The notes: generated by a model not told the origin, from the letters alone. Positions 1 to 5,261 are shown, counted from the first letter of the stretch. The stretch is 5,261 nucleotides of DNA from Candidatus Shapirobacteria bacterium (GCA_003647605.1 QMND01000057.1:1-5261); one strand, 5' to 3'. Made by a program: numbers and translations.

Positions 1-101
1 CAACTTTTTCCTCTCGAAAAAAACCAACAACTTATTCCCATTTGTTTGTATTACAAAAAAATCATCCAACCCAAAAAAGCATCCTTCATCACCAAACTCT
101 G

Positions 102-1199
102 TCAACTACCAAATTTATTTTGGTAAAACTCAATCGCTTTTTTAACCGCCTTATGCCAATTTCTACTCAAATTGTGGTTGTCTTTTTCATAAACCACTAA
201 CTCGGCTTCCTTACCTAATTTCCCCAACTTATCCACCATTTCCTCCTGCCACTCCACTTTACACCATTTATCCCAACTCCCCTGTTGAACTAAAACAGGT
301 GCCTCCAGCCAATCATAATAATTATCAATGGAATATTTTTTTACATCACAATTTTTATCCAGCTTCTCCAATCTTTCTATCACTAATTTACCCCCATCAT
401 CCATCTCATCGGCTGTATCCCACAAACTCTTAGGAAAAGGATTAGTCATTGGCGCCCATAACACCGTCGGATATTTTTCCTCACTAATTTCTAACACCGA
501 TATAGCTATTTGACCTCCATTACTATGTGCCCAAATCGCTATTTTATCTTTATCCACAAAATCCAACTTCTTTACCATCTCCATCAAATCCAACACAACT
601 GGCACTTTTTCAAATCTAGCCTCCATTATATCCACACTTTCCTCATCCGATTGGCCAAAACCCAAAAAATCCATACTCATAGTCAACCAACCTTTTTTAG
701 CCAACTCATCGGCCATTTTCCAACTACCAAAACCGCTATAATATCCCTCTCTATCAGCATAACCCCTAATCATTATCACCATTGGTCTCTTTTTGTCGTC
801 TTCAAAATAATTCATCATTCCACTTATCCATTTTCCTCCACTCTTATATCTAAACCTCCTACTCTTAAAACCAAAATCAGCCGTTTTGTAACCCAAATTA
901 TCTCTCCTTAAATCCACCTCCTTTATCCTGTCTAAAACCTGCCATTCTACTTCCTCAAAACCACCCGCTTTATACTTCTTCCTCAAATTTTCAAAATCAT
1001 ACTCAGCTAAACCACAATTCAATTGACTATTTTCCTTCTTTTTCTCAACCTTTTCCTTTTTCCCCTGCTCCCCTCTTCTAACCAAAGGACTAACTATTTC
1101 ATCCTCTTGCCTTTCTTCGCCAACCCAACCCACCACCCCCCAAACCACTACTATTACTAATAACACAACTATTATCCAACCAACCCGCTCCTTTTTCAT
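102..1199 (-). CDS. Membrane-anchored alpha/beta hydrolase (serine hydrolase / S9-like peptidase fold)
   Basis: This 365-residue protein appears to be an alpha/beta hydrolase; its substrate cannot be read from the sequence, and esterase or prolyl-oligopeptidase-type peptidase are both possible. Residues 7-26 form one hydrophobic membrane segment after a basic start (MKKER) and are followed by acidic residues (GEERQEDE), so the catalytic part is predicted to lie outside the cytoplasmic membrane. A K/E-rich linker covers about 41-56. The fold signature follows: oxyanion-loop-like RGYADREG (145-152), strand and DFLGFGQSD (177-185), nucleophile elbow AHSNGG with Ser226, acid candidate Asp310 in GSWDKW, and His342 in DNHNL. 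The elbow has Ala where the family usually has Gly. Tryptophan is abundant (about 15). The ATG start has no Shine-Dalgarno; a -10-like TAGAAT ends 8 nt before it. The gene stops with TGA and is divergent from rplJ. The fold is confident, the role unknown. Confidence 0.85.
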   Translation of the reverse strand: MKKERVGWIIVVLLVIVVVWGVVGWVGEERQEDEIVSPLVRRGEQGKKEKVEKKKENSQLNCGLAEYDFENLRKKYKAGGFEEVEWQVLDRIKEVDLRRDNLGYKTADFGFKSRRFRYKSGGKWISGMMNYFEDDKKRPMVIMIRGYADREGYYSGFGSWKMADELAKKGWLTMSMDFLGFGQSDEESVDIMEARFEKVPVVLDLMEMVKKLDFVDKDKIAIWAHSNGGQIAISVLEISEEKYPTVLWAPMTNPFPKSLWDTADEMDDGGKLVIERLEKLDKNCDVKKYSIDNYYDWLEAPVLVQQGSWDKWCKVEWQEEMVDKLGKLGKEAELVVYEKDNHNLSRNWHKAVKKAIEFYQNKFGS

Positions 1200-1207
1200 A
1201 CTCTTTT

Positions 1208-1213
1208 ATTCTA
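1208..1213 (-). promoter_or_regulatory. Candidate -10 box of the hydrolase gene
   Basis: Read on the minus strand this is TAGAAT, five of six matches to TATAAT. Eight bases separate it from the ATG at 1199, so transcription would begin within about two bases of the start codon and the mRNA would be leaderless or nearly so. No convincing -35 box is visible at the usual spacing; the nearest TTG-containing stretch (TTGGGT) is only 9 bp away. This is inferred from position and sequence only. Confidence 0.4.
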
Positions 1214-1261
1214 ATCCCAAAAACCCAATTTTTCCCTCTTCCATTCTCCCCTCTTTTCATT

Positions 1262-1267
1262 TATAAT
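1262..1267 (+). promoter_or_regulatory. -10 box of the rplJ-rplL operon promoter
   Basis: TATAAT is a perfect match to the housekeeping sigma -10 consensus. The best position for a -35 box (about 1239-1244, TTCCAT) is a poor match, so activity may rely on the strong -10. Transcription would start near 1273-1275, immediately in front of the L10 leader, which supports the call. It lies in the divergent gap between the hydrolase and rplJ. Confidence 0.65.
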
Positions 1268-1270
1268 TCT

Positions 1271-1355
1271 CTCTACCAAAGACAGTAGGCATTGAAACGA
1301 CCTACCGAGGAACAATCACTCCGTGATTTTTATTTAATTTCTCGCTTTGGCGAGA
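1271..1355 (+). promoter_or_regulatory. Ribosomal protein L10 leader (autoregulatory 5' UTR)
   Basis: The stretch ACCAAAGACAGTAGG (1275-1289) followed by CCTACCGAGG (1301-1310) is the hallmark of the L10 leader known from many bacteria, where the L10-L12 complex binds and represses its own operon. GTAGG (1285-1289) pairs with CCTAC (1301-1305); AAAGACA and CGAG form the conserved internal loop. The outer stem is weak here, with little beyond CC/GG visible. Downstream are a small hairpin (AATCAC 1314-1319 with GTGATT 1323-1328) and the terminator-type hairpin at 1340-1355. CGAGGAA (1306-1312) can also pair with TTTCTCG (1338-1344), seven pairs including one G.U, which would break the terminator stem. 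The leader identity is established knowledge matched by sequence; the switching pairing is my inference. Confidence 0.85.
1314..1331 (+). other. Small hairpin inside the L10 leader
   Basis: AATCAC (1314-1319) and GTGATT (1323-1328) are exact reverse complements around a three-base loop, followed by a few more T residues. Alone it is too AT-rich to be a strong terminator. It sits exactly between the two arms of the proposed antiterminator helix (1306-1312 with 1338-1344), so it may bring them together. Confidence 0.45.
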
Positions 1356-1362
1356 TTTTTTT
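1340..1362 (+). terminator. Attenuator hairpin and U-tract abutting the rplJ start codon
   Basis: CTCGC (1341-1345) and GCGAG (1350-1354) form a perfect stem around TTTG, extended by T1340-A1355, then seven T residues (1356-1362). This is the standard form of an intrinsic terminator, and it lies at the end of an L10 leader, where attenuation is expected. The U-tract ends at the base before the rplJ ATG, so no Shine-Dalgarno can fit. When formed, the hairpin could stop transcription and also block the start codon. Confidence 0.75.
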
Positions 1363-1881
1363 ATGCCAAATCAAAATAAAATATATCAAGTCGAAGATTT
1401 AACCCAAAAATTAAAAGACGCTAAATCTACCGCCCTACTTCAATACCAAGGCTTAACCGCTGGTCAAATCAACCAACTCCGAGCTGAAGTCAAAAAACAA
1501 GGCGGTTATATCGAAGTTGCAAAAAATACTCTAATCATCAGAGCTTTACAAAATATCGGTGTCGAACTACCTCAAAAATTAACCGGCCCTACCGCTTTAG
1601 CTTTTGCAACCCAAGATGAAGTTACTCCTCTTAAAGAAATAGACAAAGTCAACAAAAAACTAAAATTAACCGAATTCAAATATGCCATTTATCAACAAAA
1701 ACTTTTAGCTCAAGACAAACTTCAACAACTACTCAGTCTACCTAGCCACACTCAACTCATTTCCCAACTCATCGGCAATATATCAAACCCCCTCTACCGT
1801 TTTGCCTATGATCTCAAATTTCATCAAACTAAGTTATTATTATTATTAAAAGCGCTGGCTTCTAAACAACCAGCCAATTAA
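1363..1881 (+). CDS. rplJ: Large ribosomal subunit protein L10 (uL10)
   Basis: L10 anchors the ribosomal stalk: its N-terminal domain binds 23S rRNA near the GTPase centre and its C-terminal helix carries L7/L12 dimers. The 172-residue length is normal. Conserved L10 features are seen: [18 protein letters not shown] (28-45) with [11 protein letters not shown] (52-62), [10 protein letters not shown] (73-82), and [16 protein letters not shown] (123-138). The C-terminal tail (about 148-172) is the expected L12-binding helix and contains five leucines in a row (158-162), all coded TTA. Glutamine is unusually frequent (20 residues) and Trp and Cys are absent, in line with the C- and A-rich coding strand. 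The start is set by the leader and the U-tract directly before it; there is no Shine-Dalgarno. rplL follows after 10 nt. Expression is probably controlled by the L10 leader. Confidence 0.97.
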   Translation: MPNQNKIYQVEDLTQKLKDAKSTALLQYQGLTAGQINQLRAEVKKQGGYIEVAKNTLIIRALQNIGVELPQKLTGPTALAFATQDEVTPLKEIDKVNKKLKLTEFKYAIYQQKLLAQDKLQQLLSLPSHTQLISQLIGNISNPLYRFAYDLKFHQTKLLLLLKALASKQPAN

Positions 1882-1891
1882 ACAAAAAAAT

Positions 1892-2305
1892 ATGACCGAA
1901 GAAACAAAAAAAGAAGTCAAGCTAGATGCTAAACTTCAAAAAATCTTAGACGAAGTTGCCAAACTTTCAATTTTGGAACTTTCCGAATTAGTTAAAGCTT
2001 TCGAAGAAAAATTCGATGTCAAAGCCATTGCCTCGGCCCCAGCCACCACATCTACTTCAACTGGTGATGCTTCCGCCCCAGCCACCGAAGAAAAATCTGA
2101 ATTTGAAGTAGTTATTACCAATGCTGGTAGTAACAAAATCGCCGTTATTAAGGCTGTCCGCGAATTCAAACAAGAACTAGGTCTTAAAGAGGCTAAAGAT
2201 TTAATCGACAACCCTCCAGCCAACCTAGGCACCATGAAAAAAGACACTGCCAACGAAGCCAAAACTAAATTGGAATCTGCCGGCGCTCAAGTCGAACTTA
2301 AATAA
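1892..2305 (+). CDS. rplL: Large ribosomal subunit protein L7/L12 (bL12)
   Basis: L7/L12 forms the flexible stalk dimers that recruit and stimulate translation GTPases. Three parts are visible in 137 residues: an N-terminal dimerisation and L10-binding region (about 14-44, with [18 protein letters not shown]), an Ala/Pro/Thr/Ser-rich hinge (about 45-68), and the globular C-terminal domain (69-137). The last includes FEVVI, the factor-binding helix [12 protein letters not shown] and [10 protein letters not shown]. It is slightly longer than the usual 120-130 residues because of a charged N-terminal extension of about 10. The hinge holds ASAPAT twice (47-52, 60-65), matched by a 12-bp DNA repeat. 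The gene starts 10 nt after rplJ with only an A-rich stretch upstream, so translation may be coupled or SD-independent. Its last 8 bp overlap the end of pyrG on the other strand. Confidence 0.97.
   Translation: MTEETKKEVKLDAKLQKILDEVAKLSILELSELVKAFEEKFDVKAIASAPATTSTSTGDASAPATEEKSEFEVVITNAGSNKIAVIKAVREFKQELGLKEAKDLIDNPPANLGTMKKDTANEAKTKLESAGAQVELK
2036..2086 (+). repeat. In-frame 12-bp direct repeat in the rplL hinge
   Basis: GCCCCAGCCACC occurs at 2036-2047 and again at 2075-2086. The offset of 39 bp is exactly 13 codons, so both copies encode the same APAT stretch within the ASAPAT hinge repeats. It is consistent with an ancient internal duplication, or with simple composition bias in an Ala/Pro linker. 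Confidence 0.6.
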
Positions 2306-3917
2306 GTTTGACCGCTTTCACAAACTCAACAAATATAGGATGCAGGTCTAATGGCCTGCTCCTATATTCTGGATGAAACTGAGTTCCCACAAAAAATGGA
2401 TGATTTTTTAATTCTATTGCTTCTACTAATTTTCCGTCTGGCGACAAACCGCTAAACACTACTCCTTCTTTTTCAAAAACCTTTCTATATTTATTATTAA
2501 ACTCATAACGATGTCGATGTCTCTCTTCCACCACCTTTTTTCGACCATAAATCTTAGCCAACAAACTCCCTCTTTTAATCTTACAAGTCCAATTTCCCAA
2601 CCTAATCGTGCCTCCATATTGTTTATTTTTCAAATATTCCTCCTGATCTGGCATTATATGAACTACCGGATATTTCGTTTTTGGATTCACCTCCACCGAA
2701 TTAGCTCCTTTCATTCCCAACACATTTCTAGCTATTTCAATCACCGCCATTTGCATCCCAAAACACAAACCCAAATACGGCACTTTATTTTCTCTAGCAT
2801 ATTTAACCGCCTTAATTTTTCCTTCCACTCCTCTTTTTCCCCAACCCTGAGGCACTACCACCCCACCAAAATCAGCCAAAATCTTCTCTCCATCTTCCTC
2901 TTCTAAATCCTCAGCCCTAATCCACACCATTTCCGTTTTTACCCCCACCTCAGCCGATGCCTGTTTAATCGCCTCCAAAACACACACATAAGCATCGCCT
3001 AAATTGTAATCACCTGTGGCAAAGTATTTACCCACAATCCCAATTTTAACCACATCTTTAGCCTTTTTTTCTTTGTCTACAAAGGCCGTCCACTTATCCA
3101 AATAATCGCTTTTTTTAGTTTTCAAATCTAACTTTTTTATGATCTTCTCAGCCAATTTCTGCTTATTCAAAAAAACAGGCACTTCATAAATACTAGCTAA
3201 ATCAGGATTGCTAATAATGTCTTCGTCTTTCATATTACAAAACAAGGCCAATCTGTCTCTCCTCCTTTTATCAATTCCTTTTTCACTTCTAACTATCAAA
3301 AAATCAGGTTGAATTCCCATCGAATTTAACTTTTGAACTGACTGTTGAACCGGTTTACTCTTTAACTCACCAATACTTTTAATAAATGGTAAATAACTCA
3401 CATGAACTTGAAGCACATCTTTAGATTGTTTCAACTTTAAAATTCGACTGGCTTCAAAAAACAAACAATTTTGATACTCACCTACCGTCCCCCCTAATTC
3501 TATTATTACCGCCTCAGCCTTATTAACCTTACCTGCCTTTTTAATTCTGTCTATAATTTCATCGGTAATATGAGGAATGGCCTCAACATCCTCACCTTGA
3601 TAAAAAAAAGCTCTTTCCTTATCTATGACCGACTTATAAACCTGTCCCGTAGTTATATAATTCTCTCGCCTTAAAGACTTATTCAAAAACCTCTCATAAT
3701 TTCCCAAATCTTGATCGGTTTCCGTTCCATCTTCAGTCACAAAAACTTCTCCATGTTCTTGCGGTCTAATCGTCCCTGCATCCACATTCAAATACATATC
3801 AATTTTGACATTAGTCACCCTAATTCCTTTGGATTGTAACAACAAGGCTATTGAAGCCGAACTAATCCCCTTGCCTAAACCAGACACTACCCCACCAGAC
3901 ACAAAAATAAATTTCAT
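2298..3917 (-). CDS. pyrG: CTP synthase (glutamine-hydrolysing)
   Basis: CTP synthase makes CTP from UTP, ATP and glutamine in the cytoplasm. At 539 residues it is the usual length with both domains. The synthetase domain (about 1-270) has the ATP loop [11 protein letters not shown] (7-17), [14 protein letters not shown] (55-68), [10 protein letters not shown] (138-147) and the nucleotide-binding KSKPVQQSV (186-194). The glutaminase domain (about 290-539) has the nucleophile Cys385 in [18 protein letters not shown] (465-475), and His515 and Glu517 in FHPE. Oddities: the family's PGGFG loop reads PQGWG (356-360), GDIES is GEYQN (146-150), and the KYVELPDAY-like segment is lengthened (297-310). 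The ATG has no Shine-Dalgarno and lies beside a promoter-like element with a palindrome. The gene ends with TAA inside the rplL stop region, convergent and overlapping by 8 bp. The enzyme identity is secure. Confidence 0.97.
   Translation of the reverse strand: MKFIFVSGGVVSGLGKGISSASIALLLQSKGIRVTNVKIDMYLNVDAGTIRPQEHGEVFVTEDGTETDQDLGNYERFLNKSLRRENYITTGQVYKSVIDKERAFFYQGEDVEAIPHITDEIIDRIKKAGKVNKAEAVIIELGGTVGEYQNCLFFEASRILKLKQSKDVLQVHVSYLPFIKSIGELKSKPVQQSVQKLNSMGIQPDFLIVRSEKGIDKRRRDRLALFCNMKDEDIISNPDLASIYEVPVFLNKQKLAEKIIKKLDLKTKKSDYLDKWTAFVDKEKKAKDVVKIGIVGKYFATGDYNLGDAYVCVLEAIKQASAEVGVKTEMVWIRAEDLEEEDGEKILADFGGVVVPQGWGKRGVEGKIKAVKYARENKVPYLGLCFGMQMAVIEIARNVLGMKGANSVEVNPKTKYPVVHIMPDQEEYLKNKQYGGTIRLGNWTCKIKRGSLLAKIYGRKKVVEERHRHRYEFNNKYRKVFEKEGVVFSGLSPDGKLVEAIELKNHPFFVGTQFHPEYRSRPLDLHPIFVEFVKAVKLI
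2332..2368. repeat. Long inverted repeat after rplL, inside pyrG
   Basis: AATATAGGA (2332-2340) pairs perfectly with TCCTATATT (2360-2368), and GCAGG (2342-2346) with CCTGC (2355-2359); one T is bulged and the loop has 8 bases. The structure lies 27 nt past the rplL stop codon and, on the minus strand, encodes the conserved pyrG end [13 protein letters not shown]. No T-run follows on either strand, so it is not a classical intrinsic terminator. It may protect or define the 3' end of the rplJL mRNA, which has no other candidate terminator nearby. Confidence 0.7.
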
Positions 3918-3923
3918 AATCTC

Positions 3924-3951
3924 ATATTATCTTGATTTTGTCCAAAATCAA
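3924..3951 (-). promoter_or_regulatory. Candidate pyrG promoter, near-leaderless
   Basis: On the minus strand TTGATT (3951-3946) could serve as -35. AT-rich -10 candidates follow: GATAAT (3931-3926; five of six consensus matches, 14-bp spacer) or TAATAT (3929-3924; 16-bp spacer). Either places the transcript start within a few bases of the ATG at 3917, leaving no room for a ribosome-binding site. The element overlaps a perfect palindrome. The exact boxes are uncertain. Confidence 0.45.
3932..3951. repeat. Perfect palindrome in the pyrG promoter region (possible operator)
   Basis: TTGATTTTG (3932-3940) and CAAAATCAA (3943-3951) are exact reverse complements separated by two bases. The 20-bp site lies just upstream of the -10 candidate of pyrG and covers the likely -35 and spacer. 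This is a typical place for a repressor operator. It is too AT-rich and lacks a following T-run to act as a terminator for the upstream genes. No regulator gene is visible in the window. Confidence 0.6.
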
Positions 3952-4015
3952 CCGTTTCTTTAATCGTCTTTTTTAGTTAAACTCAAACTAGCCCCCCCTA
4001 AAAACTCAATACCTG

Positions 4016-4678
4016 TTATCCCTTACTATCAACCTCTCCTATTGGCAAACTATCAACAAAAGCATGCATCCATTCCCAATCGTCATCGGGATAATCAGCC
4101 TTTTTTACTTCATGATTTAAGATTATTCTCAATTCCTTAGCCATAGATCCTAAAAAAGGATCTTGATCACGAGCTATAACATATTCTCTCCATCTACCAT
4201 CGTCTTTTTTAGATAAGTTTATTTCTCTACTAAACTCGTCTAAAGTAGTAACATCAACAGCCGAAATTCCTTTCATTTCACAAGCTCGGCTAAAAGCTTC
4301 TACCGCCGCCACCATACTACCTCTCTCAGCAAAAGCATAAGACATTCCTACCATGGCCAAAAATTTTCTAAATTCAAACTGTTCTTCCGTCTCCTCTACT
4401 AATTCTGATCTTTTATACTTGCTTAAAAACGAACCAACTTCCCAAACATGTATTTTACTAAAACCAATTGCACAACCTTTCTGATAACCAACCCCTAAAA
4501 AAGTGACCATATTCCTCTCTATAGCTTTAACATCATCACCTACCACAAACTCCCCCAATCGACCTAAATCATATTCACCTTCCTCATTCCTAAAACGATC
4601 TACAAAAGAAGAAATCAATTCATCCCCCCAACCCTCAAAACGCTCGATATTACTAACCTTATCAAAATTTCGCTTCAT
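4016..4678 (-). CDS. Hypothetical protein, helix-rich, possible TPR-like pair
   Basis: I do not recognise this 220-residue protein. It is acidic and looks soluble, with no signal peptide or membrane segment. Most of it seems helical. The part GSMVAAVEAFSRACEMK (120-136) matches the second half of a TPR repeat in spacing (Gly120, Ala125, Phe129, Ala132), and VGMSYAFAER (110-119) before it resembles the first helix with two extra residues; one weak unit is not enough to assign a TPR protein. The C-terminal part has a striking acidic/aromatic patch DYPDDDWEWMHAFVD (195-209). It starts 28 nt after the stop of the upstream unknown gene, with no Shine-Dalgarno and no clear promoter between, so the two are probably one operon. 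It ends with TAA about 100 nt before pyrG on the same strand, without an evident intrinsic terminator. Confidence 0.75.
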   Translation of the reverse strand: MKRNFDKVSNIERFEGWGDELISSFVDRFRNEEGEYDLGRLGEFVVGDDVKAIERNMVTFLGVGYQKGCAIGFSKIHVWEVGSFLSKYKRSELVEETEEQFEFRKFLAMVGMSYAFAERGSMVAAVEAFSRACEMKGISAVDVTTLDEFSREINLSKKDDGRWREYVIARDQDPFLGSMAKELRIILNHEVKKADYPDDDWEWMHAFVDSLPIGEVDSKG

Positions 4679-4706
4679 TTTTCATTGTTTAAAATAACAA
4701 AAAACA

Positions 4707-5237
4707 CTATTCAACCACATACCCACCCTCAACACCTTCATCCAAAACTGACTTAATAAATCCTTGACTAGTCACAGTCAAATAATGGCTCACCACATTT
4801 TGCGACAAAGCCATCAACACCGTAGCCACCAATGGATGTATATTTACCTTACCATCATGCCTTTTTTCCAAAGCATCACCGGTAAACATTTTCCTAACAA
4901 AAGGAGCAATCACCTCATCCAAATATCTATTCCTATCAATATCCCCCCCATCATCAATATCTACTAACACCATCCACCCCAACAAACCCAAATGACCATC
5001 TCCTTCTAAAGTCTTACATGTCTCCACAACACTTCTTAACACTGTATCTACAACCACATCAACACTTTCTTCTTGCCATCGATCTTCCACACCCTCCAAC
5101 TTATATGGCCAACAAGCATCCAAATATTGCATTCTTACACCAGGACCAGCCTCATTCGAAAATACCAATTTTACACCATCCTCTTTTAACGACTGAGTCC
5201 CGCCCACACCAAAACCATTTTCATCATCTACTCCCAT
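4707..5237 (-). CDS. Hypothetical protein, acidic; 5' end uncertain at window edge
   Basis: I do not recognise this protein (176 residues from the chosen ATG). It is acidic and Val/Asp/Gly-rich, has no obvious membrane segment or signal peptide, and shows no catalytic motif I can name. A hydrophobic strand followed by acids, WMVLVDIDDGGDID (88-101), and a helix-like stretch HPLVATVLMALSQNVVSHYL (134-153) stand out. The ATG at 5237 is preceded by AAGGA at 5-base spacing, the only Shine-Dalgarno-like site in the window. However, the frame remains open through the last base of the window (5261), so the true start could lie further upstream and the gene may be cut off here. It stops with TAG and is followed 28 nt later by the other unknown gene. 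Being long, open and on the G-rich strand like its neighbours, it is probably real. Confidence 0.65.
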   Translation of the reverse strand: MGVDDENGFGVGGTQSLKEDGVKLVFSNEAGPGVRMQYLDACWPYKLEGVEDRWQEESVDVVVDTVLRSVVETCKTLEGDGHLGLLGWMVLVDIDDGGDIDRNRYLDEVIAPFVRKMFTGDALEKRHDGKVNIHPLVATVLMALSQNVVSHYLTVTSQGFIKSVLDEGVEGGYVVE

Positions 5238-5241
5238 TTTT

Positions 5242-5246
5242 TCCTT
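5242..5246 (-). promoter_or_regulatory. Shine-Dalgarno-like AAGGA before the last gene
   Basis: Minus-strand AAGGA lies 4-5 bases before the ATG at 5237 and supports that start. It overlaps a -10-like TATAAG (5252-5247), and both cannot serve the same short transcript: if TATAAG were the promoter, the ribosome site would not be transcribed. The A/G-rich run may also be ordinary coding sequence (KKYKKEK) if the gene begins outside the window. Confidence 0.4.
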
Positions 5247-5261
5247 CTTATATTTTTTAAC

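Noticed and set aside
45..57. Short palindrome TTTGTA-T-TACAAA and T-runs after the hydrolase gene, considered as its terminator.
   Set aside because: The stem is AT-only apart from one pair per arm, and the T-run on the minus strand comes before rather than after it.
510..911. Open frame on the plus strand opposite the hydrolase.
   Set aside because: Low-complexity, His/Ile/Ser/Thr-rich translation typical of the reverse of a G-rich coding strand; the minus-strand frame has clear hydrolase motifs.
1936..2262. Open frame on the minus strand opposite rplL.
   Set aside because: It lies fully inside the securely identified rplL and its Ala/Ser/Leu-rich translation resembles no protein I know.
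2511..2906. Open frame on the plus strand opposite pyrG.
   Set aside because: It lies inside the conserved glutaminase domain of pyrG and has biased shadow composition.
3974..3998. Inverted repeat TAGTT/AACTA and a run of seven C downstream of the hypothetical gene pair, considered as a terminator.
   Set aside because: The stem is 5 AT-rich pairs with a 7-base loop, and on the minus strand it is followed by A residues, not T; it does not fit an intrinsic terminator.
4009..4024. Minus-strand AGGGATAACAGG matches 12 bases of the I-SceI homing endonuclease site.
   Set aside because: The full 18-base site is not present, it lies across the stop codon of a hypothetical gene, and there is no intron or endonuclease nearby; chance similarity.
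5018..5260. Open frame on the plus strand opposite the last hypothetical gene, with many His and Pro residues.
   Set aside because: His/Pro/Gln richness is what C-rich antisense sequence gives; no start signal or motif supports it, though the opposite gene is itself unidentified.
1..5261. Recurrent 8-mer AAACTCAA at several places (for example 3979-3986 and 4002-4009), considered as a dispersed repeat.
   Set aside because: Short, composition-typical word in C- and A-rich sequence with irregular spacing; no array structure or CRISPR-like pattern.

Overview
The window looks like a compact, AT-rich bacterial chromosome segment, most likely from a Patescibacteria (CPR) lineage. Support for this: near absence of Shine-Dalgarno sequences, promoter-like -10 boxes almost touching start codons, very short intergenic gaps, divergent motifs in an otherwise intact CTP synthase, and two genes with no recognisable family. 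TGA, TAA and TAG all end genes here, so the standard code applies and lineages that read UGA as glycine are unlikely. The phylum call is an inference from style, not from a marker-gene tree.

Layout, left to right. Minus strand 102-1199: a membrane-anchored alpha/beta hydrolase. Between it and the ribosomal genes lies a divergent promoter region of about 160 bp. It contains a perfect TATAAT box and a ribosomal L10 leader ending in an attenuator-type hairpin plus U7 tract that runs straight into the rplJ start codon. Plus strand 1363-2305: rplJ (L10) and rplL (L7/L12), the ribosomal stalk operon, standing alone without rplKA before it or rpoBC after it. Minus strand 2298-3917: pyrG (CTP synthase), convergent with rplL and overlapping it by 8 bp. 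The pyrG promoter region carries a perfect 9-bp-arm palindrome. Minus strand 4016-4678 and 4707-5237: two tandem genes of unknown function, 28 nt apart, probably co-transcribed.

How the parts fit. The L10-L12 complex is expected to feed back on its own leader; a competing pairing is visible by eye that could act as antiterminator. The rplJL transcript has no intrinsic terminator before it runs into the 3' end of pyrG, but a long hairpin inside pyrG coding sequence lies 27 nt after the rplL stop. The whole plus strand is strongly C-rich over G, even inside the plus-strand ribosomal genes. This suggests rplJL is encoded on the lagging strand while the minus-strand genes follow the replication fork.

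I see no tRNA, rRNA, CRISPR array, insertion sequence or other mobile element. No complete new system is demonstrable; the most interesting items are the regulatory structures around rplJ and pyrG and the unidentified gene pair.
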